Of a stretch of 64,000 nt of DNA, positions 46,188-53,961 are shown piece after piece. The DNA is from Serinicoccus sediminis (GTDB lineage: Bacteria; Actinomycetota; Actinomycetes; Actinomycetales; Dermatophilaceae): assembly GCF_004153545.1 (NCBI RefSeq), contig NZ_SDVA01000005.1, positions 152,492 through 216,491 of the forward strand. Direction: 5' to 3'. Positions within the stretch are counted from its first letter, which is position 1. Each line of letters begins with the position of its first letter. A model generated the notes under the pieces. That model was not told where the DNA came from. It saw only the letters and a list, made by a program, of their open reading frames with translations, and searched no databases. Both the position numbers and the translations under genes were made by a program.

Positions 46188-47534
46188 TCAGGACAGCACA
46201 CGATCAGGCCGGAACCGGACGACGAGCTCCGCTCCTCCAGCGGGCGCGTCCTGCAGGTGAAGGTCGCCGTCGACGTCGGAGACGGCCTCCCCCAGGAGCG
46301 ACAGCCCGAAGTGCTGGTCCTGGGAGCCATCCGACCGGTGGACGCCTGCACCCCGTCCGAGACCGATCCCGTCGTCGCGCACGGTCACGCGGACGTACGG
46401 CGGCTCCTCGGCGACCTCGATGACGGCGTGGTGGGCGTGGCTGTGCCGGAGCACGTTGCGTGCCCCCTCGCGAGCGACCCGGTAGACCAGTGAACGGGCC
46501 GAGAGGCTGAGGTGCTCCAGCTGCGGATCGAGGCGCACCTCGGTAGGCACGTCCTGGTCCTCCATCCGGGCGGCGAGGGCTTCCAGCGCCTCCAGCAGAC
46601 CCTCGCCGCGCAGGTCGACCGGCCTGATGTCGGCGATCATGTCGCGGATGGTCGCGATGTTCCGCTGCACGGCCGACTGGATCTGGGCCAGCATCCCTCG
46701 GGCGTGCTCGTTCTCGGGCATCTCCCGGCCGAGCATCGGCAGGAGGTAGCCGACGCCGGACAGGTCCTGGACGACGCTGTCGTGCATGACCTCGCTGAGC
46801 CGGCGTCGCTCGATCCGTGAGGCCTGCAGGGCGTGTCGGGTCAGGCGTGCGCGATCGCGCTCGACCCGTCTCGCCGTCGACAGGGTGAGGGGCAGGATGA
46901 GCGCGGCGAAGAGCAGCAGCGAGCCCAGCGTCGTCGGCAGCAGCATGCGCATGACCTGTGCCTGGCTGTCGCGCAGATGGGCCGTGGGCCAGTACCACTC
47001 CATGACGAACGCGTCCCCGTCCGCGCCCCGGCCCGAGGCGTAGACCTCGAGCACCAGCTCTCCCTGCTCCCCCCCGGCGTGGGTCTCGCGGGAGAAGTGC
47101 GAGACGGCCTCGTCCCCGCCGACGATGGCGCGCACGTCGGCGTCGAGGGTCTCGGTCCTCCCGACGGCGTCGGGGTCCGCCGACCAGAGGACGCGCCCGG
47201 CCGGGTCGTACACCACGGCATGGCTGATCGAGTCGTCGAGCAACCGGTTCCCGAGGTCCTGCACCACCGCGCTGTCGCTCATGTCAGCCATCGTGGAGCT
47301 GTCCATCGCGGGCGCGGCGATGACCCGGGTGAAGGTGAGCGTGCGGACCTCGGCCTCCCGGGTGGCGATCGCCCTGGCCACGGCGTTGGACGTCACCACC
47401 GTCAGGAGCGAGACCACGACGAGGGTGATACCACCCAGCAGGAGGAAGCGGGTCATCGCCTGCCGGACCACCGACCGGTCACCGTCCGAGGCTCCCGTGG
47501 CTCCCGAGGCGGCACGCGGAGGGTGCCGGCTCAC
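46188..47534 (-). CDS. Membrane sensor histidine kinase, HisKA_3/NarL type
   Basis: A 448-residue kinase. Two membrane helices (about 27-50 and 199-220) frame an extracytoplasmic sensor of about 150 residues (including VVYDPAGRVLWSADPD, resembling a PAS/CACHE fold). The phosphoacceptor is His251 in EVMHDSVVQDL. The ATPase domain has GARNVLRHSHA and VRDDGIGLG. The GTG start at 47534 overlaps the LuxR-regulator stop. The ligand is unknown; association with a copper oxidase makes redox or copper stress plausible. Confidence 0.9.
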   Translation of the reverse strand: MSRHPPRAASGATGASDGDRSVVRQAMTRFLLLGGITLVVVSLLTVVTSNAVARAIATREAEVRTLTFTRVIAAPAMDSSTMADMSDSAVVQDLGNRLLDDSISHAVVYDPAGRVLWSADPDAVGRTETLDADVRAIVGGDEAVSHFSRETHAGGEQGELVLEVYASGRGADGDAFVMEWYWPTAHLRDSQAQVMRMLLPTTLGSLLLFAALILPLTLSTARRVERDRARLTRHALQASRIERRRLSEVMHDSVVQDLSGVGYLLPMLGREMPENEHARGMLAQIQSAVQRNIATIRDMIADIRPVDLRGEGLLEALEALAARMEDQDVPTEVRLDPQLEHLSLSARSLVYRVAREGARNVLRHSHAHHAVIEVAEEPPYVRVTVRDDGIGLGRGAGVHRSDGSQDQHFGLSLLGEAVSDVDGDLHLQDAPAGGAELVVRFRPDRVLS

Positions 47535-48172
47535 CGCGGGCCCACCCGCAGCAGTCCACGCTCCACGGCCGCCGAGACGGCGGTGCGTGGGGAGTCAGCC
47601 CCGAGGGCCTCGAGCACCGACCGCACCCGCCGCCGTGCGCGGTCCTGGTCCAGGCGCAGCTCGCGCGCCACGCCCTCCTCGTCGAGACCGGCCGCGAGGA
47701 GCCGCAGCACCTCGGCATCCTGCGGGTCGAGACCTGCCGCGGCCAGACGGTCCGCCGGCTGCCGCACCGTCGGGATGCCCGGCCCGCTGACGAAGGAGCC
47801 ACGGACCGCACTGCGGATCAGGTCGAGGAGGACCTCGACCTGGCCGTCCTTGGCGACGAGCCCACTGGCCCCGGCGTCCGCGGCGCGTCGGGCCAGCCGG
47901 GAGTCGGCGAAGGCGGTCAGGACGATGACCCGCGTGCGGGGGAGCTCGGCGAGCAGCTCGCGCGCCACCCCGATGCCGTCGCCGTCGCCGAGACGCACGT
48001 CCATGACGACCACGTCGGGGATCGTCTCGCGGGCCGTGCGCAGGGCGGTGGCGGCGTCGTGGGCGACCCCCACGCACACGAGGTCCGGTTCGGCGGAGAC
48101 GGACGAGGCGAGCAGCTGTGCGACGAGCTGGTGGTCGTCGCACAGCAGCACCGTCTGCTCCCCCCGGCCCAT
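47531..48172 (-). CDS. NarL/LuxR-type response regulator
   Basis: A 213-residue regulator with an N-terminal receiver (DDHQ, Asp58 in VVVMDVRLGDG, Lys in LVAKDG) and a C-terminal LuxR-like helix-turn-helix from about residue 148 (LDPQDAEVLRLLAAGLDEEGVARELRL). It is the cognate partner of the downstream kinase, to which it is translationally coupled. Start ATG at 48172, two bases after the BTAD gene stop. Confidence 0.88.
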   Translation of the reverse strand: MGRGEQTVLLCDDHQLVAQLLASSVSAEPDLVCVGVAHDAATALRTARETIPDVVVMDVRLGDGDGIGVARELLAELPRTRVIVLTAFADSRLARRAADAGASGLVAKDGQVEVLLDLIRSAVRGSFVSGPGIPTVRQPADRLAAAGLDPQDAEVLRLLAAGLDEEGVARELRLDQDRARRRVRSVLEALGADSPRTAVSAAVERGLLRVGPR

Positions 48173-48174
48173 GG

Positions 48175-49101
48175 TCAGCCCCGCGACCCGGCCGGCACCC
48201 CGGGTCGGCCCCACCGGGTCAGCGCTGCCGAGGCGGCCGCTGCCAGCTCGGCGTCGAGCGTGGGGGCCCGCACCCCCGGTGCCAGGTCCAGCGCCTGGCG
48301 CAGCAGCTGCAGCAGCAGACGGAGGTGCTCCGCGTCCGTCCCGTCGTCGCCCGTCAGGCCTTCGTCCCGCAGGATGGTGAGGTAGAGCTCGCGCGCCTCC
48401 GGGCCGGGCCGCTCCCCGAGCTCGTCCAGGAGCAGGTCCTGCAGCCGCAGGAACTCACGGATCGCCTCGGCGCGCCGCCCCGCCCACCAGTAGGCCCGCA
48501 TCAGCTGCACCGCCGCCTCCTCCGAGACCGGCCGCGCGGTGAGGGCGCGGTTGGCGGCGGTCACGCCGAGCGCGGTGTCGCCTACGACCAGGGCGGCCCG
48601 GGACGCCCGGAGACAGAGGTCGTACTCCGTGCGTGCCCATTCCTGACGGGCGTCCTCGGCCCATGGGGCGTAGGGCTCGTCCACCAGCAGCGGGGCGGAC
48701 GCGAGGTCGAGTGCGGCGGTGGCGCTGGCCACGGCTGCCGCGGCGGGCTCCTCGGCCGACCGGGCGGCCAGGTCGCGCGCCACCTGAAGGTCGACGCTGA
48801 CCCGGGCAGGGTCCAGCACGTAGCCGGACGGTGTGGTCCCCAGCGCCGACGACCGTCCGGGGCCGAGCCCGGCCCGGCGGCGGAGCACGCAGACGTCGCT
48901 GTCGAGGGTCTGCTGGAAGGTGCGCGGTGGGTGGCCCTCCCAGAGCGTCTCGGCGAGCCGGTCCTTGGCCACCGGTCTCCCGGGATGCAGGGCCAGGAGG
49001 GCGAGGATGCGGCCATGCTTGCCCGGCAGGTGCACCCGCGCGCCGTCCGCCGCGACGACCCGGGTGGGTCCGAACACCCTGATGCTCACCACCGCCGTCA
49101 T
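48175..49101 (-). CDS. BTAD/SARP-like transcriptional activator
   Basis: A 308-residue protein with an N-terminal OmpR-type winged helix (about 5-95: RVHLPGKHGRILALLALHPGRPVAKDRLAETLWEG, SDVCVLRRRAGL, PSGYVLDP) and a bacterial transcriptional activation domain (about 100-250). This is the short SARP/AfsR architecture that activates gene clusters. It leads the regulatory operon. GGAGGG precedes the ATG. Its targets are probably the neighbouring operons; see the 11-bp-period repeats. Confidence 0.88.
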   Translation of the reverse strand: MTAVVSIRVFGPTRVVAADGARVHLPGKHGRILALLALHPGRPVAKDRLAETLWEGHPPRTFQQTLDSDVCVLRRRAGLGPGRSSALGTTPSGYVLDPARVSVDLQVARDLAARSAEEPAAAAVASATAALDLASAPLLVDEPYAPWAEDARQEWARTEYDLCLRASRAALVVGDTALGVTAANRALTARPVSEEAAVQLMRAYWWAGRRAEAIREFLRLQDLLLDELGERPGPEARELYLTILRDEGLTGDDGTDAEHLRLLLQLLRQALDLAPGVRAPTLDAELAAAASAALTRWGRPGVPAGSRG

Positions 49102-49139
49102 CGGCAGCTCCCTCCTGCTGGCTGCACGTCACGGGTGCA

Positions 49140-49157
49140 GGTAAAGAAAGAGTAAAG
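49140..49157. promoter_or_regulatory. AT-rich direct repeat upstream of BTAD gene
   Basis: GGTAAAG and AGTAAAG occur with an 11-bp period in a locally AT-rich patch about 40 bp before the BTAD start. A minus-strand TACTCT inside it could be the -10 box. It may be an operator, but sequence and orientation differ from the CGCAAGG repeats elsewhere. Confidence 0.35.
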
Positions 49158-49248
49158 GTCCTGCGGGGCGCCCGTACAGGACTTCTCCCCCAGAGAGAGC
49201 AGGGCGGGGCCAGATACCTCCGGGCGCATGCCGTTCTCGAGGCAGGGC

Positions 49249-49286
49249 GAGGGCCGTGGTCCGACCACCGACGGACCACGGCCCTC
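49249..49286. terminator. Perfect hairpin terminator after PKD-protein operon
   Basis: GAGGGCCGTGGTCCG and CGGACCACGGCCCTC pair over 15 bp around an 8-base loop. It begins 31 bp beyond the stop of the PKD-type gene and separates this operon from the BTAD promoter. Confidence 0.75.
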
Positions 49287-49316
49287 TTCAGCCCGGGAGC
49301 TGGGCTGCTCTGGCTG

Positions 49317-51479
49317 CTACTGCCGCTGGAAGGTCGCGACCGTCGAGCCACCGCGGGTCGACTGGACGAGGACCTGGGTCGCGGTCCCCGGGTTGACCCC
49401 GCCGCGGACCCGCACCGACCAGTCACCCGGGGCGCCCGCGGTGACCGGTGCGCTGACCAGGCTCTCACCGACGAGGGCACCACGGCTGCCGTCGGCGTTG
49501 CGCAGGTAGACCCTCACCGTGTTGACCGAGGTGACCGATGCCGTGCCCTCGACCCGCCACTCGGCCTTCCCGGCGCGGTACTGAGCCGAGGAGACCGTCA
49601 GGACGTCGGCGACCTGGCTGACGCTGACCTGCGTGGTCGCCGTGGCCCCGTCGGCGTTGGCCACCGTCAGCTCGAAGGTGAGCGGCTCGGTGGTGGAGGG
49701 CATGGTGAAGGAGAAGGACGACGCCGACGGGTCGAGGCTCACCGGTGTGCCGCCGGTCTGGGTCCAGGCGTAGCTGGTGGCGTTCTGGCTCCCCGTCCCC
49801 GAGACGGTCACCCGTTGCCCGACCATGGCCGAGGTGGGTGTCGCGGTGGCGGTGGCCACCGGGGCCGGAGCGGGCGGGTGCTCGGTGAGCAGCTCGATGA
49901 CGAAGGGCTCGGTGGTGCTGCTCTGGCCGGCGGGGCCGGTCGCGGTGAGGGTGAACGTCAGCGTGCCGCCCTCCTCCGGGGCCGTGAAGGAGACCTCCTG
50001 CGACGAGGAGCCGGTGACGCCGACGTCGACCCCGTCGGTCTGCTCCCAGTGCAGGCTCGCGGCGTTCAGCGAGGCGCTGGTCAGGGTGACCTCGTCACCC
50101 GAGACCACCTGGGTCGGGCCGGAGATGGCCGCGATCGTGGGCGCGCGCTCCCCCGCCGGACCACCCCTCACCGACACGCCAGCGGTGTCCTCACCGCCAC
50201 CGGTGGAGCTGACCCGCACGGTGACCGGTGGAGCGCTGGTCTCCACGGTCGCCCTGCCGTCCGACAGCTCGACCGGGTCGCCGAGCCCGGTGAGCGTCAG
50301 CGTGGGCGGGTCCACCTCGTCGGTCGAGAAGGCCTCGACGGTCAGGGTGTCCGAGTCGGTGTCGTAGACCGCGTCGGTGATCACGACGCCGTCGGTGACC
50401 GGCAGCGACCGGGACGCATCCGGTTCGTCGGTCTCGTTCGTGAAGGTGACGGTGCGGGGCACCGACGTCCCCAGCGGGACCCGGCCGAAGTAGCGGCCAC
50501 CGTCGCCGTCGAGCGTGGTCCTGGTCAGGCCGTTGCCGGAGAGGGTCACCGACGCGAAGGCGGCGGTGCCGGCGTGGACGTCGAGGTAGCTGCCGTCCTC
50601 GGTCTCCACCAGGATCGCCGCCTGAGGGTCGATACCGGTGTTCGTCGACACCTTGCCCATGACCGTGAACTGGTCGGTCGAGGCCACCTCGACCCTCTCC
50701 CCCGTGTCGAGCACCTGCTCGACCCGGAAGTAGTTGGTGTCGTAGGGGCTGCCCGTGACGGAGGTCAGCGCGCCGGGGTCACCGACGTAGGTGCCCTGGT
50801 CGGTCGTCACCAGCCCGCCGGTCGAGACGAGGAAGGGGTTGATGCGTGACCGCAGCGCCAGGCCGAAGTTGCCGGGTGAGGGGGTGATGTCCTCGACGTA
50901 GCGGAAGTCGTCGAAGTCGGACGAGGTCACCGTGAAGGTGTCCTCGCCGTAGGGGTGGGTCACGACGTAGGTGCCCGGCCCCGGGAAGTCGATGTCGAAG
51001 CGCTGCCGGCCGAAGACCACCTGGTCACCGTCGACCGCCGACTCGCCGGCCATCGTCGCCTCCAGGCCGCTCGTCAGGATCGCGCTGCCTCCCCCCGGCA
51101 TGTCCAGGCTCGCGCCGGCCAGGAAGTAGAAGGACTCCAGCGGCCAGTTGTCCGGGAAGCTGACCGGGGCGTCTGGGTCGGGCATCTCCCCGCGCAGGAA
51201 CGCAGGGTCGCAGTAGGGGTCCTCGATGTCGAGACACTGCTGCAGGCGCAGACCGGTGCTGTCCTCGTAGTAGGTCGGGTATCCGTGCTCGCCGCTGATC
51301 GGGCCGAAGGCGTCGAGCTGGGTGGGGTTGGGCCGCGTCACCTCGGCGATGGCGGCACCGGCGCCGGTGGCCAGCAAGGCGGTCGCGGCCACCGCCGAGA
51401 CGAGGCGTCGACGCCCCTCACGAGGGGCACGGGGCAGTCGCCGGGTCTGCGGCGACGGCGGGACTGGGTGGGTGGTCAT
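49317..51479 (-). CDS. Large secreted PKD/Ig-like-domain protein
   Basis: A 720-residue exported protein. An Arg-rich N-terminus and hydrophobic stretch (about 25-45) form a signal peptide ending near AGAAIA. The N-terminal 250 residues are unlike known families to me (YPTYYEDSTGLRLQQCLD, then GPGTYVVTHPYGEDTF). Two PKD-like beta domains follow (about 445-535 and 540-630), then a C-terminal Ig-like domain. No anchor is visible. It is last in the operon with a multicopper oxidase and signal peptidase and may be a surface or matrix protein; function unknown. Confidence 0.75.
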   Translation of the reverse strand: MTTHPVPPSPQTRRLPRAPREGRRRLVSAVAATALLATGAGAAIAEVTRPNPTQLDAFGPISGEHGYPTYYEDSTGLRLQQCLDIEDPYCDPAFLRGEMPDPDAPVSFPDNWPLESFYFLAGASLDMPGGGSAILTSGLEATMAGESAVDGDQVVFGRQRFDIDFPGPGTYVVTHPYGEDTFTVTSSDFDDFRYVEDITPSPGNFGLALRSRINPFLVSTGGLVTTDQGTYVGDPGALTSVTGSPYDTNYFRVEQVLDTGERVEVASTDQFTVMGKVSTNTGIDPQAAILVETEDGSYLDVHAGTAAFASVTLSGNGLTRTTLDGDGGRYFGRVPLGTSVPRTVTFTNETDEPDASRSLPVTDGVVITDAVYDTDSDTLTVEAFSTDEVDPPTLTLTGLGDPVELSDGRATVETSAPPVTVRVSSTGGGEDTAGVSVRGGPAGERAPTIAAISGPTQVVSGDEVTLTSASLNAASLHWEQTDGVDVGVTGSSSQEVSFTAPEEGGTLTFTLTATGPAGQSSTTEPFVIELLTEHPPAPAPVATATATPTSAMVGQRVTVSGTGSQNATSYAWTQTGGTPVSLDPSASSFSFTMPSTTEPLTFELTVANADGATATTQVSVSQVADVLTVSSAQYRAGKAEWRVEGTASVTSVNTVRVYLRNADGSRGALVGESLVSAPVTAGAPGDWSVRVRGGVNPGTATQVLVQSTRGGSTVATFQRQ

Positions 51480-51549
51480 GGTCGGTCTCCTTCGAGGGAT
51501 GACGGGTGGTGCCAGGTCGATGAGGTCGCGCCTGCGGCGGCGGGGGCGT

Positions 51550-52077
51550 TCAGGGGGCGATCACCCGCCCCCTGACGGCGTCGACGGGGATCGGTCCGTA
51601 GGTCCGGGAGTCGATCGAGTCGAAGCGGTTGTCACCCAGGACGAACAGCTGGTCCTCCCCGACGACCACCGGCCCGAAGAAGACCCCGTCGAGGGTCGCG
51701 AGGTCGACGTAGGGCTCGTGCACGGGCTCGCCGTTCACCTGCAGGACCGCGTCCTCGATGCGCACGGTGTCGCCCTCGGTCCCGACCACCCGCTTGATGA
51801 CCGGACCGTCCGCGCTGTCGAAGAGCACGAGGTCCTGGCGGCCGGGGTCCTGCCACGTCAGGGAGACCCGCTCCACCAGGACGGTGGACCCCTCGGGAAG
51901 AGTCGGCGCCATCGAGTCGGACACCACCTCGAACGGCGTCACCACCCAGGTGCGCACCGCCAGGACGGCCGTCAGGACGCCCAGGAAGGCCAGGGCCCAC
52001 CGCAGACTCGGACGAGACGTACGTGGACGGGGCTGAGGGGGCGCACCGGCCCCGGTGGTCGTCGGGAGGACGCTCAC
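51550..52077 (-). CDS. lepB: Signal peptidase I, S26 family
   Basis: A 175-residue type I signal peptidase with one N-terminal membrane helix (about 27-47). The catalytic dyad is Ser55 in VSDSMAPTL and Lys95 in VIKRVVG. The box GDNRFDSIDSRTYG follows around residue 148. The GTG start overlaps the oxidase stop. Being placed between the oxidase and the PKD-type gene suggests it processes exported products of this operon rather than serving as the housekeeping enzyme. Confidence 0.9.
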   Translation of the reverse strand: MSVLPTTTGAGAPPQPRPRTSRPSLRWALAFLGVLTAVLAVRTWVVTPFEVVSDSMAPTLPEGSTVLVERVSLTWQDPGRQDLVLFDSADGPVIKRVVGTEGDTVRIEDAVLQVNGEPVHEPYVDLATLDGVFFGPVVVGEDQLFVLGDNRFDSIDSRTYGPIPVDAVRGRVIAP

Positions 52078-53711
52078 AGCTGCTCCGGGAAGGTGTCCAG
52101 GGCCGGCCGTGCCGCCGTGATGGGGTCGTGCGGGTCAGGTGCCCCCGCGGCCAGGCCTACCCGGAACTGGCCCATCATGTCGTGGTCCTCGTGCGGCAGG
52201 TTGTGGCAGTGGACCATGTAGCGGCCCGGGCGGTCGAAGCGCATGAGCACCCGCACCTTCTCGTCCGGTCCGACGTAGGCGACGTCCTTCGGGCCGCGCT
52301 CCCAGGCGTACGGAGCCTTGCCGTTGCGGCTGACGATCTGGAAGTCGACCAGGTGGATGTGCAGGGGGTGGAACCACCCACCGGAGCTGGTGTGCAGGTC
52401 CCACATCTCCACCGCGTGCAGGCCCGGATCGGCCAGCACCGAGGTGTAGCCGCTGGCGACGACGTCCTGCCACGTCGTGCCGTTGATGTTCCAGACATTG
52501 GTGAGGTCGCTCTTCTTGAGCTCCAGGTACCTCGTCCTGACGCTCTGCGCGGGGGTCAGGCTCATCGTGTCGCTCGGCACCAGGGTGGTCGGGATCGTCC
52601 TCCACGTGGGGTCACTGGTGTCGACGGGGTCGTCGACCACCTTGAAGGCCATGATCTTGCCGGTGTGGTCGAAGTCGACGTTCTTGGGGTTGGAGGAGTT
52701 GAGGAGGTTGACCTGCGTGCCCGCGGCATACCGGCTGAAGTCGACGAGGAACTCGTAGCGCTCCGCCGGCGCGTGCCGCCATGTCGTCACCGACTGGGTC
52801 CTCGGCATCAGACCGCCGTCGGTGGCGACCATGTGCACCGCGTCACCGGTGCTCAGGTAGGGCCGGTACGAGCGGGAGATGGACGCGTTGAGCACCCGGA
52901 AGCGGTAGACGCGCCGCTTGACCTTCATCACCGGCCAGGGCTGTCCGTTGACGAGGACGATGTCACCCCACAGCCCGGAGTGGTCCTTGTCGTCGAAGCG
53001 GGCCGTTCCGTCGGCCTCGAACATGATGTCGCTGAGCGTCATGGGCACGTCGAACTCGCCCTGCGGGAGCAGCGCCCGCTCCGCCTCGTCCTTGATGTGG
53101 TACTGCGCGGCCAGACCGGAGTAGACGTTGCGGGTCGTCAGGTGGGTGGCGTGGTCGTGGTACCAGATGGTCCGGGCCGGCTGGTCGTTCTCGTAGACGT
53201 AGTCCTTGTAGTAGCCGGGGATCGTCCTGTCGTCGGCGTAGCCGTCGTACTCCGGCAACGACGCGTGACCGTGCAGGTGGGTCGACAGCACGAGCCCGCT
53301 CGGGTGCGAGTGCTCCTGGTCCTCCGGGTGCTGCACGCCGTAGAGCTTGTTGCGCACCCGCAGGTGCACCCGGGTGCCACGCTCGACCGAGATGGTGGGG
53401 CCGGGCACGGAGCCGTCGTAGCCGATGACCGGTGTCGTCAGGGTGGGCAGGATCTGCGCGGTGCCGACGCGGGCCGACACGGCGTACCTCTCCACCCGGA
53501 CGCCGTCCTCCACGGCGACCTCGTAGGGCGCCAGCGTCGGCAACGGCCGGAAGGTCGCGCGGTAGGGGCGGGGGAAGTTGCGGTCCGACAGGCCGCTCGC
53601 GCTCTTGGTCAGCACCTCGTTGCCGAGGGGGCGGGTCAGCCCGGTGTAGCCCATGACTCCCAGCGCGCCGAGCCCGGTGGCCGTCAGGACGCTTCGTCGT
53701 GTCATGTCCAT
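52074..53711 (-). CDS. Tat-exported multicopper oxidase, CotA-like
   Basis: A 545-residue three-cupredoxin oxidase. The N-terminus has a twin-arginine signal (MTRRSVLTATGLGALGVMG). Copper sites are HLHGH (145-149), WYHDHATH (about 183-190), HPLHIH (448-453) and HCHNLPHEDHDMM (501-513), so type 1 and trinuclear centres are complete. The last motif resembles the CotA laccase/bilirubin oxidase group. Activities may include phenol, Mn(II) or Cu(I) oxidation. GAGGAAG precedes the ATG at 53711. Confidence 0.92.
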   Translation of the reverse strand: MDMTRRSVLTATGLGALGVMGYTGLTRPLGNEVLTKSASGLSDRNFPRPYRATFRPLPTLAPYEVAVEDGVRVERYAVSARVGTAQILPTLTTPVIGYDGSVPGPTISVERGTRVHLRVRNKLYGVQHPEDQEHSHPSGLVLSTHLHGHASLPEYDGYADDRTIPGYYKDYVYENDQPARTIWYHDHATHLTTRNVYSGLAAQYHIKDEAERALLPQGEFDVPMTLSDIMFEADGTARFDDKDHSGLWGDIVLVNGQPWPVMKVKRRVYRFRVLNASISRSYRPYLSTGDAVHMVATDGGLMPRTQSVTTWRHAPAERYEFLVDFSRYAAGTQVNLLNSSNPKNVDFDHTGKIMAFKVVDDPVDTSDPTWRTIPTTLVPSDTMSLTPAQSVRTRYLELKKSDLTNVWNINGTTWQDVVASGYTSVLADPGLHAVEMWDLHTSSGGWFHPLHIHLVDFQIVSRNGKAPYAWERGPKDVAYVGPDEKVRVLMRFDRPGRYMVHCHNLPHEDHDMMGQFRVGLAAGAPDPHDPITAARPALDTFPEQL

Positions 53712-53807
53712 GATGTCTCTTCCTCTGTCGTGCTCAGGGTCGGCTGCTGGTGTCGCGTCCGGGCAGCGACAGGGGGTCACGGGCCCGTCACCGGCAGGAC
53801 ACCCTCG

Positions 53808-53840
53808 ACTGTGTCGCGAGGCCCTTGCGCCAACCTTGTG
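53808..53840 (-). promoter_or_regulatory. Candidate SARP-type activator site plus -10 box for oxidase operon
   Basis: On the coding strand CACAAGG and CGCAAGG occur with an 11-bp period (53834-53840 and 53823-53829). Nine bases later lies CACAGT (53808-53813), a fair -10 box, giving a leader of roughly 90 bases before the oxidase ATG. The heptamer matches the duplicated repeat before the receiver gene at 46155-46172. Confidence 0.45.
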
Positions 53841-53961
53841 CAGCGGGCGAGACCGCCCCGAGAAGGGCCTCGTGCCCCTCGACCCCGGCCGTCCGACCGC
53901 CCTACGATGCGGCTGTCAGGTCGGCCCTCCCGGGCCGGCCGCCTTCACCGCGGAGGGTCCC

